Part shown: positions 60,130-64,000 of the stretch, in pieces
Position numbering within the stretch: position 1 is the stretch's first letter
Layout of the letters: every line of letters begins with the position of its first letter
Assembly: GCF_002081715.1 (NCBI RefSeq)
Contig: NZ_MUKP01000003.1
Coordinates: 148,518-212,517, forward strand
DNA: 64,000 nucleotides
Reading direction: 5' to 3'
Source of the DNA: Nocardia donostiensis
Lineage (GTDB): Bacteria > Actinomycetota > Actinomycetes > Mycobacteriales > Mycobacteriaceae
Program-made: the position numbers and the translations under genes
The notes under the pieces: generated by a model
Database searches by the model: none
The model's input: only the letters and a program-made list of their open reading frames with translations
What the model was told of the DNA's origin: nothing

Positions 60130-60588
60130 CTAGCTGTTTCTGCGGTCGTTCGCCGATTCAGCCAGATAGTGAGCTATTGCGCGGGCGGCTGGGCGTGACT
60201 CCAGATGCAGGCGTCCGACATTCACCTCGGGGGCCGCGAGCACGGTCAGCGATGCCCAGCCCGCCGCATACACCACCACATAGCCGTCGGTGCCGTGCAC
60301 CACGACATCGTTGAATCCGCCGCCGTGCGCTGTGGTGGCCAGCCGGTGTGACAGCGACAGCTGCGAGGCAGCGAGCGCAGCCATTCCGGAGGGCTCGATA
60401 TGCGCGGGTAGATCATGGGCGACGAGCAGACCGTCGCTGGAAGCCACCAGTGAGCCGGTCAGTCCGGGGACACGCTCGCGCAGTGCCCGCAACTGGTTCA
60501 GTACCGCCGCATTCGGATCGGGTCCGGGCATCGTCACCTTCGTCCACTTTCCCATCAGTTCGCCGAGCAGTTTCTTGCGCTCTGTCAC
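60130..60588 (-). CDS. Roadblock/LC7 protein (CvnB/MglB-like)
   Basis: 152 residues. LNQLRALRERVPGLTGSLVA, SSDGLLVAHDLPAHIEPSGM, LAASQLSLSHRLATTAHGGG, DGYVVVYAAGWASLTVLAAP match the Roadblock domain of the conservon protein CvnB. GTG 60588 overlaps the upstream stop as GTGA and has GGAGGAG before it. Confidence 0.88.
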   Translation of the reverse strand: MTERKKLLGELMGKWTKVTMPGPDPNAAVLNQLRALRERVPGLTGSLVASSDGLLVAHDLPAHIEPSGMAALAASQLSLSHRLATTAHGGGFNDVVVHGTDGYVVVYAAGWASLTVLAAPEVNVGRLHLESRPAARAIAHYLAESANDRRNS

Positions 60589-61367
60589 GCGAGCTCCTCC
60601 AATGCCGCTCGTACGCGGACGAGCAGGTCGTGGTCGACCGGCTCCCACTGGTCCGGGGCGGGGATGGCTACGGCAGGCCGTCGGCGGCGATGCAGCAGCG
60701 GTGCGTCCGGGGCGCCGGTGCGGGCGGCTGCCGATCCAGCTGTCGTAGCGGGTGGTTCGATCAGCCCGGCCGCGGTCAGGTCCCGGACCGCTTCCAGACA
60801 GCCGTAGGCGGTGCGGCCGAGATCACGCGCGATCTCGGTGATGCTGCGCCGGGAATCGGCGGCGGCCAGCACCTCGGCGTGGCCGCCGGTGAGCACTACC
60901 CGGCGGCGCCGGACGCGGCGGACCGGTACCACGGGGACACGGCTGACCAGTTCCGCAGGCCAGGGTCCCGATTCCGGTTCTCCGCGCCGGGCGCATTCGC
61001 GGATGAGGGCGCTGGGTGTGACTCGGCAGACCGCGGCGAGCCAATGCGCGGGCCCGGGCTGGAATTCGGGAACGTCGGCCGCCGACAGCAGGAAGTAGGC
61101 GGCGTCGAACACCGACAGCAACGCCAAAGCTTCCAACTGCGGGCGTTCCAGCATCCTCCCGGTTTCCCCCGCCACGGCCCGCTGCCATTCCTCGCTGGTC
61201 GCCACACCCGCCTCGACGGCGAGCCGGTCCAACCCGGGTGTGCGGCGGCAGTCGGCGGCCGCGATCGCGCCGTCGGCCAGATGGAAGGCGCCGTCGCGGG
61301 TGCGTAGTACTCCGGTGCTTCTTTCCGCTGCGAGGCGTTGTAGTTCTTGTGCGATATCAGGCGCCAT
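60585..61367 (-). CDS. DUF4388 (PATAN)-like plus winged-helix protein
   Basis: 260 residues. Residues 1-55 (LQRLAAERSTGVLRTRDGAF, HLADGAIAAADCRRTPG) look like a DUF4388/PATAN domain; the centre is helical (about 55-140); near 170-205 is a winged helix (LAAADSRRSITEIARDLGRT, AYGCLEAVRDLTAAGLIEPP) followed by a disordered tail. PATAN and winged-helix proteins accompany Roadblock/GTPase modules; the conservon counterpart is CvnC (DUF742). It overlaps the upstream gene by 11 bases. Confidence 0.78.
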   Translation of the reverse strand: MAPDIAQELQRLAAERSTGVLRTRDGAFHLADGAIAAADCRRTPGLDRLAVEAGVATSEEWQRAVAGETGRMLERPQLEALALLSVFDAAYFLLSAADVPEFQPGPAHWLAAVCRVTPSALIRECARRGEPESGPWPAELVSRVPVVPVRRVRRRRVVLTGGHAEVLAAADSRRSITEIARDLGRTAYGCLEAVRDLTAAGLIEPPATTAGSAAARTGAPDAPLLHRRRRPAVAIPAPDQWEPVDHDLLVRVRAALEELA

Positions 61368-61749
61368 AGTCGTCCCTGGCGAATTCGCCGAGAATTCCCC
61401 GAATCTGGAAACGCGCCATTGCCAAGTTTCCGGATTCGTCGTCGAACAGAACGTGTACGAACAGCCGTCCGTCGAAGTCGCCGTTCACCAGATGAAGCAG
61501 ATGATATCCGTGGGTTCCGGAGATGATGATCTCGTTCACATCATCGTCATCCGGCCCGGTCGCCAGCGCCGGGCAATTCAGCACCGCCCGCACCACATCT
61601 GTAGTGGTCGCGGCGTCTTCGTGCTGGTCGACCGTATCGTGCCGACCTGCCGCCGCAATGGCCAAACCGCTCGCACTGTCCACCAACGTCACACTGCGCG
61701 CCCCTGGAATGCCCATGATGCGTTCCAGGCAGTCGTCGATACCGATCAC
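61357..61749 (-). CDS. Roadblock/LC7-like protein, first of the operon
   Basis: 130 residues. CLERIMGIPGARSVTLVDSA, SGLAIAAAGRHDTVDQHEDA, DDDVNEIIISGTHGYHLLHL, NGDFDGRLFVHVLFDDESGN, LAMARFQIRGIL. Same fold and order of elements as the protein at 59726-60097. First gene of the four-gene operon; the promoter must lie beyond 61749. Confidence 0.78.
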   Translation of the reverse strand: MIGIDDCLERIMGIPGARSVTLVDSASGLAIAAAGRHDTVDQHEDAATTTDVVRAVLNCPALATGPDDDDVNEIIISGTHGYHLLHLVNGDFDGRLFVHVLFDDESGNLAMARFQIRGILGEFARDDYGA

Positions 61750-62618
61750 CGTGCCACCGCTTGTCCATTGCCTGTTTCGGAAACGCCGACGCTAACACAG
61801 CCGAATAAATACGCACCCGTAACTTCGGGCTGTCGATGAGTGTGAAGAAACCTGAAAAAGCAAATCGGACGGGTATTACCATTCGGTAATTTTCCCCGCT
61901 CATGCGGTTTTCCGTCTTGGATGCACGGTGTCGCCGGTGTGGTGTTGTGGGCCCGTATCCGGCTTGATCGCCGATTTTCGAGAGTTGCCGAGTTGCGGTG
62001 CTGTAGAAGCGTTTACCCATGTAGAGAGGCCTCAAACCTGGCGGGTGCGCGGATGTGGCAACTATCCGGCAAGCAGGGTCGGCAAGAGTGCTCCGGCCGA
62101 TGAAGGCTGCCGATTCCGGCGAGTGGGCAGGTGTCGTCCGGCGGCTTCTGTGTCGTCGCATCCCGGAGGTGTCCGGGCTTTGTTCGTGCTCTTTCCGGCA
62201 ATCAGAAAAGGAAGAATGTCACATTTGTGCCAGTAACCTGCCTGCGTCCTACCTGTCTGTTCGGCACTCGTGAAGGCACTCGCCGGTTCGGTGTCACACC
62301 GATCGCGTGGGCGCGGATGGGGACGGTGCGGGTTCTTCTGCCGGGCTTCTCTCGGCTTGCACGCTGATGTCGTCCGCGAGTGCTTCGAGACGCCCGTTCT
62401 CGATCCCGTCGAGTGCGGCGGCAACGACAGCGGCGAGGACGCCTCCGTCGAGCGTGGCTGAACGGGACCCGTATTTCCGGTCTTCGAGCAGTGGTTGCAC
62501 CCGGTATTGATCTGGTCGAGGTATTTCCATTCGGGGTGCACGCCGACGCCTCGTTGCCTACGCTAACTGTTCGCTGGATACGGAAGTTGTTGCGCGCGAA
62601 GAGGAAGCGGAGTCGAAG
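61750..62618. other. 869-base region with no confident gene
   Basis: Relatively AT-rich around 61800-61900, where the Roadblock operon promoter should be. A 78-codon minus-strand frame at 62294-62530 has coding-like codon use in part (LDGGVLAAVVAAALDGIENG, RLEALADDISVQAE), but no ribosome site and no recognised family; it may be a gene remnant. Nothing else is supported. Confidence 0.45.
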
Positions 62619-63653
62619 ATGACCGAACGCCATGCGTTGTTGATCGGTACCTTGCCGGGCGAGACCGCCGACGAAGCGATGCGGTCCGCTGTCGGGCGGG
62701 TCGGCCCCCATCTACGTTTTCTACCCGACGGCGAAACCGGCGAACGCAGGTCCTGGATCGTCGGATTGATCATGAGTTTGGAAAACCATCCCGACCTGGA
62801 GATCAGCAAGGACGGCGACTTCTCCGACTACCGGCATCAGCGCAATTACCGAGTGCGTAAAGGCCATCAGTTGACGAGCGACAACCTGGATCTGGGATAC
62901 GCGAGCTGGTATCGGACCAATCGGGAGATCTTCGACAAGCTGGTCGCGGACACACCGGAACTCGACGGGGTGTCGTTCCAGGTGGGTATTCCGAGCGATC
63001 TCGACCTCGCCATGTTCGCACTGGGTCCGATGGGAGGTTTGCGAAATCGGAAAGTGTTCCAGGAAGCAACGATTCGCGATATCACCGCTATTCGGGACGA
63101 ATCGGGCGATGATGTGCTGTTCCAGATCGAGGTGCCCGTCGAAACAATGCTGGTTGCCCTGGCCGGGCCGTTCGGTCGTTTCGTCGCTCCGCGGGTGGCG
63201 GCGAGCATCGGCCGGACGGTAGCCCGTGCGCCAGAGGGGACACGTTTCGGGGTCCACTTGTGCATGGGCGATCTCGGCCACAAGGCATTGACGCGGTTGC
63301 GGTCGTTGAAACCATTCGTGACGTTGGCGAACACGCTGTCGCAGTCGTGGCCGGCGGGACGGCCGCTGGAGTATGTGCATATGCCGCTGGCGGCGGGCGA
63401 AGAACCGGCCACTCTGGAGGAGAGCTTCTACCGTCCGCTGGCGGGCTTGCGGTTGCCCGCCGACGTCCACTTCGTCGCCGGTTTCCTGCACGAGCAGCGC
63501 GGCATCGACGAACAGCGCCGCATCCTCGCCGCGATCGAAACGGCGGTGGGCCACCCGGTCGATGTCGCCGCCGCGTGCGGACTCGGCCGACGCAGCCCGG
63601 AGGCCGCGTTCGCGACGATGGATCAGGCCAAGGCTCTGTGCGAGGCGAACTGA
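62619..63653 (+). CDS. MetE/UROD-like TIM-barrel protein
   Basis: 344 residues. HALLIGTLPGETADEAMRSA, GPHLRFLPDGETGERRSWIV, FQIEVPVETMLVALAGPFGR, GVHLCMGDLGHKALTRL, VDVAAACGLGRRSPEAAF resemble the barrel of cobalamin-independent methionine synthase and uroporphyrinogen decarboxylase. The zinc-site His and Cys appear as HLCMGD and AACGLGRR. It is too short for MetE and lacks the N-terminal barrel; likely a methyl-transfer or decarboxylase-like enzyme of unknown substrate. The ribosome site is weak. Confidence 0.75.
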   Translation: MTERHALLIGTLPGETADEAMRSAVGRVGPHLRFLPDGETGERRSWIVGLIMSLENHPDLEISKDGDFSDYRHQRNYRVRKGHQLTSDNLDLGYASWYRTNREIFDKLVADTPELDGVSFQVGIPSDLDLAMFALGPMGGLRNRKVFQEATIRDITAIRDESGDDVLFQIEVPVETMLVALAGPFGRFVAPRVAASIGRTVARAPEGTRFGVHLCMGDLGHKALTRLRSLKPFVTLANTLSQSWPAGRPLEYVHMPLAAGEEPATLEESFYRPLAGLRLPADVHFVAGFLHEQRGIDEQRRILAAIETAVGHPVDVAAACGLGRRSPEAAFATMDQAKALCEAN

Positions 63654-63804
63654 CCTCTCACTATATCGAGTGGTCCTGGCTAGACCACCGCTGCGGGCGC
63701 ATGCGGATGAGGAGCGAGCCCGAGTCGAGGCTCTGCTCGACGAAGGCCGTTCCCTCGTGTTCGCCGAGATAGCGGACGGCGACGGCTCGGCCCGCACCGG
63801 AATT

Positions 63805-63999
63805 TCAGCAGAGCACTTCGATCATCTGGTAAATGGCGCGCGCTTCCTCGGGTGTGGCTGCGGCTTCTCCGGACGCTGTGCGGGCGATGAGATCGCCGAC
63901 TATTTTGTTTTCCGGTTTACGCTCGCGGATATCGGTACAGGTGTCGGTGAAGACGTCGCGGATATCGGTGTCGGATCGGTCTGCGGCGAGGGCGGGGAA
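63805..63999 (-). CDS. unidentified gene, C-terminal part
   Basis: The last 64 codons of a minus-strand gene that begins beyond the window. The frame reads ALAADRSDTDIRDVFTDTCT, DIRERKPENKIVGDLIARTA, SGEAAATPEEARAIYQMIEV, LC, stop at 63805-63807. Codon use is strongly coding. The product is not recognised from this fragment. Confidence 0.65.
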   Translation of the reverse strand, partial: FPALAADRSDTDIRDVFTDTCTDIRERKPENKIVGDLIARTASGEAAATPEEARAIYQMIEVLC

Positions 64000-64000
64000 C

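Overview
The window is chromosomal DNA of a high-GC, mycolic-acid-making actinobacterium, most likely a Nocardia or close relative. The evidence is the mycolate FAS-II operon (fabD-acpM-kasA-accD6) behind a MabR-type regulator, frequent GTG/TTG starts, a bacterial type A RNase P RNA, a DUF4254 gene, and gene order close to the Rv2228c-Rv2257c region of Mycobacterium tuberculosis as I remember it.

Layout. 1-7465: the end of a DUF1214 gene with a clear intrinsic terminator, a SnoaL-like gene, a TerD-HNH stress/nuclease fusion, a fused aminodeoxychorismate synthase and an APH-type kinase. 7466-11356: an NDMA-type alcohol dehydrogenase with a KstR-like box upstream, a serine hydrolase, a DUF3145 gene, a VapBC pair in which both genes carry a one-base frameshift, and tRNA-Val(TAC). 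11388-21779: ahpE, a DUF3052 gene and a lipoprotein gene on the minus strand; then aceE, mabR and fabD-acpM-kasA-accD6 on the plus strand, with a MabR operator just before fabD. 21900-26750: an orphan adenine methyltransferase with a small convergent gene over its 3' end, gamma-carbonic anhydrase, alanine dehydrogenase and an ECF41 sigma factor. 26997-34697: cobD, SURF1, ptpA, cobC, a NIF3-like gene, a zinc-ribbon gene and RNase HI/phosphatase, in the M. tuberculosis order.

34941-46618 looks like a small biosynthetic locus: a flavin monooxygenase fused to a condensation-like domain that lacks its catalytic histidine, then a 2403-residue NRPS (C-A-T-C-A-T-TE) whose first A domain has a serine code, followed by an XRE regulator and two small genes. 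46711-57400 holds an ATPase pseudogene, a molybdate transport operon led by an HTH-Mop protein, a pirin/MarR divergon with two matching candidate operators, fabG, a SpoU methyltransferase and a hydrolase.

57431-61749 is the most unusual part. The intact RNase P RNA gene is followed by a pertussis-S1-like ADP-ribosyltransferase gene, and then by a diverged second copy of the rnpB 3' end that still carries an intrinsic terminator. This is the footprint expected of an element inserted into the end of rnpB. A DUF4254 gene follows, then a minus-strand operon of three Roadblock/LC7-type proteins and one DUF4388(PATAN)-winged-helix protein with no GTPase or kinase visible. The window ends with a MetE/UROD-like gene and the 3' end of an unidentified minus-strand gene.
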